Source: Microthyrium microscopicum
Taxonomy: Eukaryota; Ascomycota; Dothideomycetes; Microthyriales; Microthyriaceae
NCBI GenBank assembly: GCA_010405405.1
Contig: MU004241.1
Coordinates: forward strand, 1,337,942-1,401,941
DNA: 64,000 bases
Direction of reading: 5' to 3'
Position numbers and translations under genes: made by a program. Under the pieces are notes generated by a model. It ran no database searches and was not told where the DNA came from. It saw nothing but the letters and a program-made list of their open reading frames with translations. Below, piece by piece: positions 40,684 through 53,869 of the stretch. Within the stretch, counting starts at the first letter, position 1. The number at the start of each line of letters is the position of its first letter.

Positions 40684-42038
40684 TCAATTCTTCCAATCCC
40701 ACCGACGACCCAACCATTTTACAAGATACACCAGTGCCAGAAGTACTGGCACTTCGATCAAAGGTCCAACCGTCGAAGCAAGCGCTTGATCGCTGTCAGC
40801 ACCATAGGTCGCCACCGCTACCGCAATCGCAAGCTCGAAGTTGTTACTAGCAGCAGTGAAGCTCTGGGTAGTAGACAACCGGTATCCGAACCCAAGGCGT
40901 TTTGTGACGAGCAGGGTAAAGAAGAATATGACAGAGAAGTAGACGATCAAAGGCGCCGCTACTCGAACCACGGATACGATTTGGTGAACCACCCGGTGGC
41001 CTTGCGAAGCGAATAGGACGAGGATTGTGTAGAGAAGGCCAATAAGCGACCATGGAGCAGCCCATTTGAGGAAAACTCTATCGTACCATTCCGGACTGAC
41101 GAGTTTGCGGAGTGTGAATCGCGTTATGATGGCAACACCTAGTGGTATTCCAAGGAACACTGCAACGCTTGTTGCCACAACCGAATAGGATACAGCGACA
41201 GTCGACTCGGAGTGGCTGATGACTTTGATGAAGAGGACAGCTAGGGGGGCGTAGAGAACCATCTGTAGGATAGAGTTGATGGCAACGAGAATGGCACAGT
41301 ATTCGTTGTCGCCTCCGGCCAACCCTGTCCATATCAAGACCTTGTGCGTGGTTAGTGTATAAGGTCATATTATAGATTAGGACAAAACTTACCATGGCAA
41401 TGCAGCGGGCCAACCCAACCAAGATCAGTCCTTCACGAAGTTCACCTTTATCTGGTAAGAAAGCCCAGGATAGCCCAAGCTGTTGTCGTCAGCAGAGAAA
41501 GTAGAGCAGAGAAAGTAATCTTACCATCAACAATGGAGCAACGATCCAATTCATGACAATGCTGAACCCGATCTGTATCCAGATCTCTCGTTTGGCAAAG
41601 ACATGATGAAGGCTTTCGTACTTGACTTTACAAAGGATAGGATACATCATCACAAGCAGGCCGATAGCTATCACGAAATTAGCAAGTGTTCCAAGACTGG
41701 GGGAGTGGAGACATACCGATTGGAACGGACACCCTCACAAATTTTCCTTTATCCAGCGCAGGACCGACGTCGGACACAAAGTTTCCCAGCAAAACGCCAA
41801 TCACCATAGCGAGCAGAATCCAAACGGCGAGAAATCGGTCGAGCCATCCTAAACCCTTGAACACGGAGACTTTATCTTCCACTTTTGATTCACCAGCTTT
41901 CTCAGGATCGAGCGATGTTGAATGCTGAGTATCGTTCTGTAGAAGGTCGGATCTCGTGGCATCCAGAACTGGTGTTGACGGCAAAGATGTGGATACCGCT
42001 GGTGGAGGTGGATTTGCGAAGTCATCTTTTGCAGACAT
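40684..42038 (-). CDS. ACR3: Arsenite efflux transporter ACR3
   Basis: The exons are 42,038-41,717, 41,667-41,525, 41,479-41,393 and 41,340-40,684, giving 402 residues, the usual ACR3 length. The protein is a ten-helix bile/arsenite/riboflavin transporter superfamily member that exports arsenite across the plasma membrane. The family hallmark WTGLAGGDNEYCA places the conserved cysteine at residue 199. The conserved glutamate in GPLIEVPVL is residue 380. The N-terminal tail of about 75 residues is polar. ATG 42,038 (MSAKDDF) is chosen because the frame extends upstream only to non-ATG codons. All three introns are GT-AG, 45-52 nt, and intron 3 has branch point CTAAC. It lies downstream of the bZIP on the same strand. 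Confidence 0.95.
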
Positions 42039-42511
42039 GATTTTTGGTTGCAATTGAACTTTTTTTTAGGGGTTGCTTCTCTCAATAAAAGGGAGTTCTT
42101 GATGAAAAAGACTGGTGAGCGGTTGTAGAATATTACTCTAGCGAGTGGATGGTTCGCGTTTTTGTACTGCGATTTCCCCAAGAGAACAGTATCGACTTTG
42201 CCAAGCAGAGCTGGACCAATCAAATCGTTTCTGTGACCGTTTACATTCAGCCCGAGATTCAATTCTGTTCCTCTCCGAATCCTTGCTAATCTAGAGCATG
42301 AAGCCACTCTGTGGCAAGTCTAGCTTGATGGTTTCAAGCATAATTCAATTCTGCACTTACATAGCCGTGCTTGGAAAAATCTAGGAAAATCCAGACATTG
42401 GCAGCTGCTCATTTCGTAGCTACCGGCCACGAGTAGACTTAACCTCAAGGACAGCATCGAGTTCTCCAGCATGGCTCTGTGATATGAAGGGGATGAATTA
42501 TGAAGGGACCT
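42039..42511 (-). promoter_or_regulatory. Intergenic region / presumed ACR3 promoter
   Basis: These 473 bp of balanced composition lie between the bZIP stop and the ACR3 start. I see no convincing ORF, TATA box or palindromic site. The short frames in it do not resemble protein. Confidence 0.4.
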
Positions 42512-43321
42512 TTAAGGCATATCCATGATCTGAAATACTTTGGTGTTCTTTACAGTGCATTTCCTAGGACCATCGCAACCAAGCTCAACTCGCGCCTCCT
42601 CTTCGTTCCCATACCACCGCATCCCTGCTATTATGCTTGCCGCTACTTCGCACGATGTTTCGTGAGGGTCAATTTCATTTCCTGGTTGGATTGAATTGTC
42701 CTGATCATCGACTGAGAGGTTTATGTTTACGCTGGGAGACGTATCTTCCAACCTAACGTTCGCTTCGATCATTAACACCTCGATATCCTGCGAATCGTTC
42801 AGTTTCGAGACAGGTTCTCGATGCGGCGACGAAACCAGCGCGGTTGAAGGCGAGTTGACAGCAGAATCAAAAGTAGCATGACTGTCACTTTGCCGTGGGT
42901 CCGGGAGTGATGCAGACCCAGGGCTTTGAATCTCACGGCTTTGTACCGTAGAATCCATACACTGTTCGATATAATCATCAATTTCCTGCCTTGAAATGCC
43001 TTTCGCCGCCATGAGGCTTCGCAGTCTCTCATTTTCCCGCGCCACCCTGCAAGCAGCCTGTTGCAGTTCCAAACTGGCCTGAACTCCTCTCTGCTCATAT
43101 TCATGTATCCTTGTGCGCATATCCTCGATAAGCTCTTTCTGGCGCGCTCGCGAGCGACGTTGGTTTTCGCGGACTCGTATAGTTAGGGGAACACTGCCCT
43201 TCTAATAGTGACGTCGTTAGATAGTCATACATACAGAGAACATGGGATGGAACATAGACTCGCCTGTCTTGGCATTGCGATGTATTCGGCAAACAGGAAA
43301 TGCGTTATTGCGCGATTTCAT
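42512..43321 (-). CDS. bZIP transcription factor
   Basis: The firm part is the single exon 43,201-42,512 (229 codons). It opens with a basic region containing RENQRRSRARQKE, runs into a leucine-zipper-like coiled coil (heptad hydrophobics to about 70 residues), and continues with an acidic, Ser/Pro-rich tail. The basic sequence is typical of a Pezizomycotina bZIP group. The first exon is uncertain. ATG 43,321 spliced across 43,234-43,202 joins in frame with GTATGT, CTAAC and TAG signals, but the intron would be only 33 nt. In-frame ATGs at 43,255 and 43,243 are alternatives. It is divergent from the ACR2 gene and upstream of ACR3, so it is a candidate regulator of the cluster. The tail is not similar to anything I recognise. 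Confidence 0.8.
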
Positions 43322-43539
43322 TCGGCGTAGGCAATTGTGTTATGTAAGTCGAAAAATCGGAGTCTACAGTAGCCTAAAGATTTCTGTCGCTTGGCGAGCT
43401 GACATAGAGTAGCCAATCAGATCTATGAAGTGACTAACCTTTTCCCGACCCGCATCATTTCGATGTGGATATCAAGCCTGGAGCAATCCTCCTCAAAAAC
43501 GAGGAATTATCAACTTGCTTTCGGTGCTCAGATCTTAAC
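43322..43539. promoter_or_regulatory. Divergent bZIP / ACR2 promoter
   Basis: Only 218 bp separate the presumed bZIP ATG (minus) and the ACR2 ATG (plus), so the two genes probably share control sequences. No clear palindromic operator is visible by eye. Confidence 0.5.
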
Positions 43540-44111
43540 ATGGCGGATTCAACAAAATCCAAAGCAGCGTGGTATGCCGCGTACCCAGTGGCGCGTACCC
43601 AAAACCCGGCGGCCATTGACAGAGCACAAGTTCTTCAACTTATCAAAGAATCGACAGGCGGTCCCCAAAGCTACGTGCTCGTTGATTTGAGACGAACTGA
43701 CCACGAGGCATCAGTCTCCTTCTCTCTCATTGCACCTTATGGAGCTAACGTTAAACCTAGGGGGGAACAATTCGAGGGTCCATAAATCTCCCAGCTCAAA
43801 GCCTATTCCCTTCTATCCCAACTTTATACGCCATATTCAAGGCTGCTGGTGTTGAAAAGGTGATCTGGTACTGCGGTATGATGTCAGGCTTGCCTATGCA
43901 TGCTGGGTACAACTAACAATAGCCAGGATCTTCAAAAGGCCGCGGAACCCGAGGCGCGGCATGGTTTGCGGATCATATTGAGAACGAGAAAGACGACCGT
44001 ATGCAAAGTTTGGTGTTGACTGAAGGGGTTAGAGGATGGGCTACCACTGGAGAAGAATACACGGCATTTATGGATGAATATGAGAAAAATGTTTGGGAGA
44101 AGAGCGAGTGA
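43540..44111 (+). CDS. ACR2: Rhodanese-type arsenate reductase, ACR2/Arc2-like, copy 1
   Basis: The exons are 43,540-43,707, 43,761-43,875 and 43,927-44,111, giving 155 residues. It has a single Cdc25/rhodanese domain with the phosphatase-like CX5R loop CGSSKGR (Cys94, Arg100). Family members reduce arsenate to arsenite using glutathione or glutaredoxin. Other markers are VLVDLRRTDHE, GGTIRGSINLPAQSL and RGWATTG. The first intron (43,708-43,760) has a GC donor: the paralogue at 55,388 has a GT intron at the same codon boundary (DH-x|GG). An in-frame GTCTCC donor 6 nt downstream would add Ala-Ser and is the alternative. Intron 2 is GT-AG with branch point CTAAC. The start MADSTKSK matches the paralogue's alignment. 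Confidence 0.88.
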
Positions 44112-44277
44112 AGAAGGCCACGTACCATATACAGAGGCAGTAGCTAAGTACCATAAGTTACATTGGAATCGAGAGACTGTTTCTTTACTTTTTACGACTG
44201 TAAGAAAATAAGAGGGTTTTTAAGTACGGACTCGCCCTACAATATCCCTTTGCACGCTGAAATCATTTCGCTCTCCC

Positions 44278-44577
44278 TCACCCTAGAACTCTCTTCTGCG
44301 CGTTGAACCTCATAACTGCTAAATTGACTTCCTCCTTGGCCTCTTGTATGGTCCCTGCAATTGCGTTCAGAAGATAAGGAGGTTGGCCGCCTCCTAACCG
44401 CGTCTCTACCGCTGGCCTTAAACTCAGATCAAGATTGATCAAGACCTGAAGGAACACCATTAAGAGGTGTTGCATGGTCCGATGACTTCGCCGATTCAAC
44501 CAAACCTTCACTACCAGTAAGCAATACTTGGAAGCTCTAGAACGATAACGTCGATGCAGAATTAAGCGACATGACAT
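44278..44577 (-). CDS. Hypothetical 99-residue ORF, doubtful
   Basis: The ORF runs from ATG 44,577 to a stop at 44,278 on the minus strand. A TATATAAA sequence ends right at the ATG and a CCAAT-type GATTGG lies just upstream, which would be too close to serve as a TATA box for this start. The C-terminal 45 residues are amphipathic (EAKEEVNLAVMRFNAQK) and could be real. The N-terminus is Arg/Leu-rich and unconvincing. No family is recognised. It could be a terminal exon of a gene disrupted by the adjacent insertion, or chance. Confidence 0.3.
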   Translation of the reverse strand: MSCRLILHRRYRSRASKYCLLVVKVWLNRRSHRTMQHLLMVFLQVLINLDLSLRPAVETRLGGGQPPYLLNAIAGTIQEAKEEVNLAVMRFNAQKRVLG

Positions 44578-44616
44578 TTATATAAGCCAATCAAAACCAA
44601 GGAGTGACTACCTATC

Positions 44617-44644
44617 ATCCAGACATCCCCGCTAGGGGATGCCC
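44617..44644 (+). repeat. 28-bp inverted repeat, left copy
   Basis: This is an exact reverse complement of 53,870-53,897. Its core CATCCCC-GCTA-GGGGATG can form a 7-bp hairpin with a 4-nt loop. It lies at the right edge of gene island 1. Confidence 0.9.
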
Positions 44645-45558
44645 GAAGAGAAGCTTTCGGACCCCCCCTTTTCGGGCCCCCCGTCCTGCAGGGGACCCAA
44701 CGCCTATTTTAAGCGCTCAATAGGAGTAATAGCGCCGCTACTAAATTTGTTAGTAAGCGCCATTTTGAGCCTAAGAAGAACGTATTTAATAGTAGAACTA
44801 GTAGAATTAGAGAGTAAGATCTTAACTAATTCTTAGCTAGTAAAGATTAATTTAAAGCTAAGATTTTAGTATTAAAGTTAATACTACTATATAAATAGAA
44901 ATAAAGAAAAAAAGTAATAGTAAAATTAAAGAAAAGAATAGATTTTAAAGTATTTATAATTCTTTACTATTTTTCTAGATTATTATAAAAAGAGTATAAT
45001 ATAATATTATATTCTTTTTTATTATATTTTAAATAATACTAATTAATCTAAGTTAGCTTATAATAGTCTATACTTACTTATTTTTACTTTTTAGCGTCTA
45101 GGCTCTATATAACTATAAACTCTAGTAAAATTAAAGTATTATTATTTATAATTTATAAATTATTAATAAAGATTAGCTTTATAGTATACTAAGTAGAAGT
45201 ACTAAAAACTTTATTATTATTAGTACTATTAAGATAGATTATTATAGATTATTAATAAACTAAAAGTAGTTAATAAAGTCTATTAAATTAATACTAATTC
45301 TATTATTTTAAAAAATAGTAAATATATATATATATAAGAAAATAAGTTAGTATACTAATAATAATAGCTATAGCTATAACTAGTAATATTAATATACTAT
45401 TTAGCTTTATAATAGTAACTATTCTTATTACTATAATAAGTAACTATAGCTATAACTTCTAGAGTATTTTTAAAAATATTAAAGTTAATAGTATATTTAG
45501 AAATATACTTATAAGTTATTAGGAACTAGAATACCTTTAGTTTAAAATAACTACTAAT

Positions 45559-45782
45559 TATAAGGAATTCTTATAGGTTTAGTATTATAGTATTTAGATA
45601 CTAAGATCTAATTCTATAGATAACATCTTTTTATCTCGTTTAGAGTTAGTATATTTAAGAATATTCTAAGCTTCTACTTTTTTATATCTATAGCTATATC
45701 TCTAGATCTCTTCTCTTTATACTTAGATCCTATAATACTAGCTACTTTCTACTTACTTAATTATATTTATTAGCTTCTTATA
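45559..45782 (+). repeat. 5' LTR of A2
   Basis: This 224-bp LTR is directly repeated at 53,015-53,238 and inverted relative to the A1 LTRs. Both TG and CA termini are mutated to TA. Confidence 0.9.
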
Positions 45783-48700
45783 TAATCTAAGTACCTCTAC
45801 ACTAAATTTATACTCTATATATAAATTTACGTATTATTAATAAATATATAGAAGCGTTTATTAATTCTTATCTTAATTATAGTTATACTATAGATCTAAC
45901 TAATTAGTATTTAGTAATACTACCCTTAATTAGAATTAGCGTTACTAAAGGTACTAGTAAATTTATAAATACTAATTAGAGTAATATAAATTTAGTATTA
46001 TTTACTAGAATAAAAAACTACTTAGAGGTCTAAGCTTTGCTTTATAGTATTCTTCTTAGATTTATAGAGGCGTTTATACTATTTTTTTTTTATTAATTAT
46101 TAACACTTCTACTTTATTTCTTATTAAATCTATATTTATTAATTTATTAAATTAATTCTAATTTATTAAGAAATACTATATTATTTTAGCTACGTATTAC
46201 TATAAGTAAGGTATTATATATTCCTAGTCTTAAACTAGTATTAAGTAACTCTTATATTATTTATAAGTATAGCGACGTTAGTATTTAAAGCTACTTAGTT
46301 TTACTTTACTATAGTAGAGATAGTTACTTTACTAAGAAGCTAGTTATTCTAATAATTAGAACTAATTAATAATCTATTATAGCGTTAATTTTATAGTAAG
46401 AGAGTATCTTAGTAGTTAAATCTATTAAAAAGTTACTTTTATTACTTAAAGTAGCTTTAAATAATAAAAATAAGGAATTCCTTTATTAAAATACTTAAGT
46501 TAGTATTAATATCTAATAACCTTATAAGATTATTATTAGACTATTAACTATAGTACCTATTATACTAGTAAGCGTAATAAAAAAACTAGAACTAAAAAGT
46601 AAAAAAGTAATAACTTTTAGTACTATTATTAGTAGTTTACTAAATAAAAACGTATTAAAAGTAAGACTATCTATTAATATTTATTATTAGCTAGAATTAC
46701 TAGTATATAAAAAAGAACCTTATAATATTCTTATATTATTTCTATCTTACTTATCTTTAGAACCTATAAACCTTAATAGTAAAGTTACTTTATTTATAAG
46801 TTTAAAGCTTTTATTTATATAGGTATTATATAAAGTAAAACTAGAGGTAAGAAAATAGATACTAATAGTTTTCTAAGAGAATCTTAATAATTTTACTACT
46901 TTTTAGAAATTTTACGCTTTAATATTTAATAGTAAGTATCTAGATTAATATATTAAGTTTATAGAAGAAGATTAATTCTTTAAGTAACTATATATAGTAT
47001 TAGTAATTAATTAAACTATAATATTATATTACTAATTAGCTTAAAGACTTTAAGATTAGCTAGCTAGAAAACTTATAAATACTAATATAAAAGTAGGTTA
47101 TTTAGGTAAGTTAGTAGAAATACTATAAAAAGAAGTAGCTAATAATAGATCTTAAAGTATTTACTAACTAAGTCTAACGTAATTATAAAATAGTACTAAC
47201 TATAACTTATTTAAATAAATAAGTTACTTTTACTAAACTAGTAAAGAAACATAATACTAATTTATAATATTATAAGTTAGTTATTACTTTTTACTACTAA
47301 ATCTAAGAGCTAAAGAATAGACTTTAGACTAATTTAAATTAACTTTATATTAATTTAAAGAATTTAAAAAACAATATTTTCTTAGATTATTTTATACTAT
47401 AAGTAGTATATCTAATAATTTTATACTTATAGCTCTAAGCTTAAGAAATATATTATATTTTATTATTATTAGTAGTTAATAATAGCTTCCTAGTAATACT
47501 TATAAAGTTTAAAAAACTTAGTAATTTTAAATATAAACCTATATATTATAAATAATAGAAGAAGAAAATATTAAATATACTTTTTAATAAGAATATATAT
47601 CTTTATATTTTTACTAAAAAAAGAAAATTAAGTTTATTTAAATTTATTATACTAGCTTTACTTATAGTATTATAGTTATATATAAAGATTATAAGTTAAA
47701 AAATTCTTATTATACTATAGAAGAAATATAGATAGACTTAGATAGATATTATTACTCTAAGAACATTTTTAAAAATACTAAAGTATAATTAAAGTTCTTA
47801 AATACTAGAATAAAAGATATAAAAGGTCTTTAAGCTTTTATTAGCTACTTCTTAATAAATTTAATAAATATAAAACTATCTAAGCGTAAGAAGATTATTA
47901 AATTATAAGGTCTTATTAATTATAAATTTATAAATTTACTAGTAGACTAATATTTTAGTAGTTTTACTATATTTTATATATAATTTTATCTAGTTATATA
48001 CTAAATTAATTATAAGTCTATAGCTATAAATAATAACTCTTATAGCTATAGTAATAATTCGTCTACTAATAAAAAAGCTTAAAATAATAAAAAAAGTAAT
48101 ATTAACTATCTTATAGACGTCTTTAACGCTTTAAAAATAAATAAATATTATGTTTATTATAAATAAAAGGGTTACTACTATTTTAATAAAACTATACTAT
48201 ATAAAAATTAGAAATTCTTATTTAATAATAAGATTAAAGTCTTAGTTATATCTTTAGTAATAATATTTATAAAAGTTAAAAAAGAATAATAATTCTCTAT
48301 AAAAAATACTACTAAGAATAATAAATATTAGTCTTTAAACTAAATACTTTTTTACTAAGCTATAAGAAGAAGCTAAATAAGACTAAAGTATATAATAAAA
48401 AAAAGAAATATACCTTTAATACTAAAACTAAATATATAAAAGAGATATTTTATTAATATAATAAAAACTTCTACTAAAAGACTAAAAAAGCTAAAGAGAT
48501 ATTCTATTAAGTAAAGGAAAACTATAAGAATATTAAAGAAAAAGTATAAGAGAAGACTAAGAAGATTATAAACTACTTTTATTAGTATATTTAATACCTT
48601 AAATATAAGGATACTATTTATAAAGGATATATCTTACTAATATACTTATAAACTATTTATATCTTTCTAGCTTTTATTATACTAGTAGTATAGCCTTAGG

Positions 48701-51700
48701 ATATTAAAAAGAAAGATTCTATTATTAGATTATAATAAACTACTATTAGCTTAATATTTATACTATAGCGTTTAATTTACTTTAATACTAGTATTTTAAT
48801 TAATATTAGTAGTAGTATAATAAGAATTATTAATTCCTATTATCTTTAGTAATATAGTATTTCTACTTTTTAACTTATATATTTATACTTAGTAATACTT
48901 ACTAATAATAAGTTAATATTTATAATTAAAAAAGCTACTATTCTTAATTTATATATTAGCTATTATATTAAGTAAATTAGCTATTTTATTATAAAAGTAG
49001 TGTCTTATAATTTAATTCTAAAAGTACTTTAATTAGATTAGTATAAAGTTAATCTATATAAAGAATTAAGAATATTAATTTTCTATAGTATAAGATATAT
49101 TATAAATTATATTATTTTATAACGCTTAATTACTATAAATCTAAAAGATTAATTTATAAATCTAGAATTATCTAAAGATATAAATATTACTTTTATATCT
49201 ATAGTAGTATTTAAAAAACTTATAAAGCGTAAAGATACTATATTTAATATATTTTAGCTTAAAAGATTTTAATAATAAAAAGAAAAAAAAGCCTCTTAAT
49301 AATACGAATAATAATAATAAGTTTACTATAAATCTTATAATATACGCTATATTAAAAAAGAATTATCTTAAATAGTAGGATAAGTAAGACTACTTTTACG
49401 TATTAAAAGAAGAGATTTTAAAACTTATTTTAAAGTACTTTTACTAATATTTTAAAGTCTTTAATCTAAAACGTTTAAATATCTTAGCTTTATACTATAA
49501 TAAATATAACTACGCTATTAATTTTATTTCTAATATTAAAATTCTAAAATACTAACTTATATTAATATTATTAAAGTAAGTACTAGTTATTAAATAATAT
49601 ATTAAAAGTTTACTTTAGTAAGATTTTACTATAGGTTCTAAATCTTAATATACTATACTTATATTCTATATAAGTAAACTAGAAAAAGGTATCTATATCT
49701 ATATTAATTATTATAAATTAAATAATATTATTATTAAAAATAGTAATATCTTACTACTTATTAGTAAAACGCTTATATACTTTATAAAAGCTAAATACTA
49801 CTCTAAGTTTAACGTTATTATTACTTTTAAATATATTTATATTAAATTTAATAATAAATATAAAATAGTATTCTTAATACGCTATAGCTTATTTAAATTT
49901 AAAATACTACTTTTTAGCTTTATAAAGAAACTAAGAATATTTTAAGTATATATTAATTATATACTAATATAGTTTTTAAATAATTTTATATATATTTACT
50001 TAGATAATATTCTAGTATTTAGTAAAATACTAAAAGAATATAACGCTTATATATACTTAATACTAAACGTTTTAAAAGCTATAGGCTTATTTCTTAATAT
50101 TAAGAAGTTAAAGTTTACTATTTAAAAGGTAAAATATTTTAGTCTAATTATTACTATAGAAGGTATTAAGATAGGCTTCTTAAAGGTTAATACTATAGTT
50201 AATTAAGAATAACTAAGTTATTTTAAAAATATATAAATATTTCTTAAATTTACTAACCTCTACTAATAGTTTATTTTTAATTACTTTACTATAATAGTAC
50301 TATTAATAAATCTTACTTAAAAGAATACTCTAGCTATATTCCTTTAGAACTCTAATAGGCTTAAGGAATAAGTTTTTAAAAAGCTAAAAGTAGACTTTAC
50401 TAATATACTAATTCTATAATACTTTAATTATATTAAAGAAACTTAGATAGAGATAAATATATTAAATTAAGCTTATACTATAGTATTATTATAAAAAGAT
50501 ATAAATAGTAATTTAAGATTAGTTACCTTCTTCTCTAAGAAGATATTACTAGTAGATTATAATTATAATATTTATAATAAAGAACTACTTATTATTATTT
50601 ATATATTTAAGAAGTAGAAACTTAAATTATTTAGTACTAAAGATATTATAAAGATATTTTTAAATTCTTAAAACATTTAAATTTTAATAAAAATCAAAAA
50701 TCTTATATATTATTAAATATACTAAGCTAAATTCCTATTATAATTCTACTTTTTAATTAAATACTACCCTAGTAAAGATAATACTAAAGTTAATACTTTA
50801 ACTTAAAGATTATAGAATATACTTTAAAGTAATAAAAACTTATAAGTTAAATAATAATATTAACTACTTTTATTCTTATATTAATTTAGTACTAAATAAG
50901 TTATTAAGTTAGCTATAATTCTTATTAATCTAATTACTTTATCTTTTATATAAATAACTATACTTACGTTTAATAAGCTAAATATTACTATAGTAGGGAA
51001 GTCTAATTTAGAACTTATTATAGAAAGCTTTTAGAATAGAGCTTTAGCTAATTTAAATAATTTACTACTAGTTAATACTAAATCCTTAGATTTTAATCTA
51101 GAATAGTTTATATAAAAAGTAATAAAAATAAGTAAGAAAAATAAGTTACTAATTACGATTTAACTAGTAAAGGTATAGAAAAACTACTTTTTATCTTTTA
51201 AAGTACTAAATTAAGATTAAATTAAATTAATAAATTATAAGACTCTACTAAATAGTACTATTCTTTATTAATAAAAGTTATTTATATTAATAATATATTT
51301 ATAAAATAAAGTAATAAAATAAGTATATTAATATAAAATTATAGGCTATAGAGGAACTATAATAATATATTACTACTTTTAATAAAATTATTAGTAGCTA
51401 AGAATATTAAAATACGTTAAAAAGTACATTAAAAGCTACTATTATATCTTTATAAGATTAATATACTAAAAGAAGTAAGGCTTTCTTTACTTATTTTCTT
51501 TATAAACTAAGTATAATCTAATATCTTAATAAATTTTACTATTTTATTATTACGTTATACTTATTAAAGTATAGTTTATTAGTATATTATAGTTATTATT
51601 AATTATTTAATATAATTATAGTAATTTATTACTCTTCTAAGTCTTTTAATAGAAATAATAGTTATAGCTTTTATTAATTAAGTATAAAAGCTATATAGAT

Positions 51701-53014
51701 AGTCTAACTCTATTCTTTTAGATTAAGAAACTTAATTTATATTTACTTTTTAGAATTACTTATATAAACGTATAGGCGCTATACTAAAATTAAGTATAAT
51801 ATAGTACCTAGAATCTAATAGTATTACTAAAATATTTATTACTATATAAAAATAATATTTTAGATCCTTTATTAATTAAGATTAGAATAACTAAGTTATA
51901 TTATTACTATTTACTAAGTTTATAGTAAATTCTATAATAGATACTATTATTACTTTTATATCTTTTAAAGTATAAAATAGTTTTCTACTAAAATTAAAAC
52001 TTAAATCTACTTACTATTTACTATTTAAAGCGTTTTACGCTTTTATTATAGTATATAAAGAAGTTATTACTATTAATTAAATATAAAATAGTTAAGAAAA
52101 GCTTTATAAGTTTTTAAAGAAGTAATTAGTATAAGTTTAAACTTAATAAAAACTCTATACTAATAAGTATTAATATTTAGTATTAAATCTTTATCTTAAA
52201 AATTAAGTATAACTTAATATTTAAAATTATAATATAACTTATTTTTTTAAAATACTTAATAATAAAAGCGCTAGTCTTTTTAAAGTATTACGTAAAATTA
52301 ATAAAATAACCTATAAATTAGATTTTTCTAAATTAATAAAGATATACTTAGTATTTTATACCTAGCTACTATATTTAATTAATAATAATATATACCTATT
52401 ATAAGAATTAAACTTTCTCTTAATAATTATTAATAAAAAAGAAAGTAAAGAAAAATAGCTTATTAATACTATTATTAATAGTAAATAGAATAATAAAAAT
52501 AAAAATAAAGTACTTAAATATAAGATTAAATAGATAAGATTTTATAATAAAACTTAATAGCTCTAAAAAGATATTATTAATATACTTAATACTATATTAG
52601 AATTCTATAAGCTTTATTCTTAAAAGCTTAGTCTATACTTTTCTTAGTTCTTACTAATAAATAAAGTTAAAGAAGAAGATTATAATACTAATAGACTACT
52701 TATAGATTAGAATTATATAATATAAAAATTACTAATAGTATTATACTTTTAGTTTAGTTTTTAATTTATATTACTAAAAGGATTATAGAATACTATAAAC
52801 TAGCTTAAATAGATATTTTCTTCTTTATTAAATAAATTTAGATAGTACTAAAGTAAGTAAATAGTATATTATTATATTCTTTAGTAATAATATATATATA
52901 GAAGTTTTATATATATACAGACTAGCTTAGCCTAGCCTAGACTAGCTTAAACTAAACTAGAATAAATTAGATTAGAATATAGCTTATAAGGTCTATTTTA
53001 GAAGAAGAGAGTTA

Positions 53015-53238
53015 TATAAGGAATCCTTATAGGTTTAGTATTCTAGTATTTAGATACTAAGATTTAATCCTATAAATAAAATCTCTTTATCTTATTTAGA
53101 GTTAGTATATCTAAGAATATCCTAAGTTCCTACTTTTTTATATTTATAGCTATATCTCTAGATCTCTTCTCTTTATACTTAGATTCTATAATACTAGCTA
53201 CTTTCTACTTATTTAATTATACCTATTAGCTCCTTATA
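53015..53238 (+). repeat. 3' LTR of A2
   Basis: This 224-bp LTR is preceded by the purine tract GAAGAAGAGAGT and followed by CTAAT at 53,239-53,243. Confidence 0.9.
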
Positions 53239-53869
53239 CTAATAGAATACATCTATATAGAATAAAGCGTTATTAGTTAAGCTAACTAATAATAACTTAT
53301 TATAAATATAGATAGTATAGTAGAGTCTTTACAGCTCTAGATAATAAAAAAGAAAGATTATAAAAGTCTAAGTAACTTTCTAGTAATTATTCTTATTTCT
53401 ATTTTTATATATCTACTTAAACTATAATAATTATAGTATTTATCTACTTAGAATAACTTATTTCTAATATAAGTAGCTTTTAAGTAAATTTTTCCTTAAG
53501 CTATAAAATATTATATTAAATTTTCTTATTTTTAAAATAACTTTAAAATCTTTAGATTTATAGCTTATAGCTATTCTATACGCTTCTTTATAACTAAAAA
53601 CTAGACGTAAATAAGTAGTTTAATAAAATACTTATAGTACGCTTTCTTTATTACTAAGTTAGTAATCTTACTAAAATTAGATATAGTATAACTATATAAT
53701 TATTATTAAATTCCTACCTAAAATAAATTATTTTCCTACTCTTTTTTTTTTTTTTCCTACTCCTCTTACTAGAATTAGTAGCTTTCCTTACTATTTTAGT
53801 TTAATAATATTACTAGTAAACGCCACTAAAATAAAGCTGGCGAGGTGGCCGGTTGGCGAGATAAACGGT

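Larger units (their letters stand above)
45559..53238 (+). mobile_element. Ty3/Gypsy retrotransposon A, copy 2 (A2)
   Basis: The element is 7,680 bp with 224-bp LTRs (45,559-45,782 and 53,015-53,238) and target duplication CTAAT (45,554-45,558 and 53,239-53,243). On the + strand a zinc-knuckle relic (YYVYYK...KGYYYF...KTILY) is at about 48,146-48,200. RT is readable at about 49,690-50,030, with YLDNILVFSK as the mutated YLDD box. A polypurine tract is at about 52,999-53,013. It is in opposite orientation to A1, heavily RIPed and inactive. Confidence 0.9.
45517..53469 (+). repeat. Solo LTR D interrupted by Gypsy A2
   Basis: The two halves, 45,517-45,558 and 53,244-53,469, join to a 268-bp LTR matching 29,472-29,738. 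It is flanked by the target duplication TAAGT (45,512-45,516 and 53,470-53,474). The uninterrupted sequence at 29,505-29,520 (ATTACTAATAGAATAC) shows the pre-insertion state of the A2 site. Confidence 0.8.
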
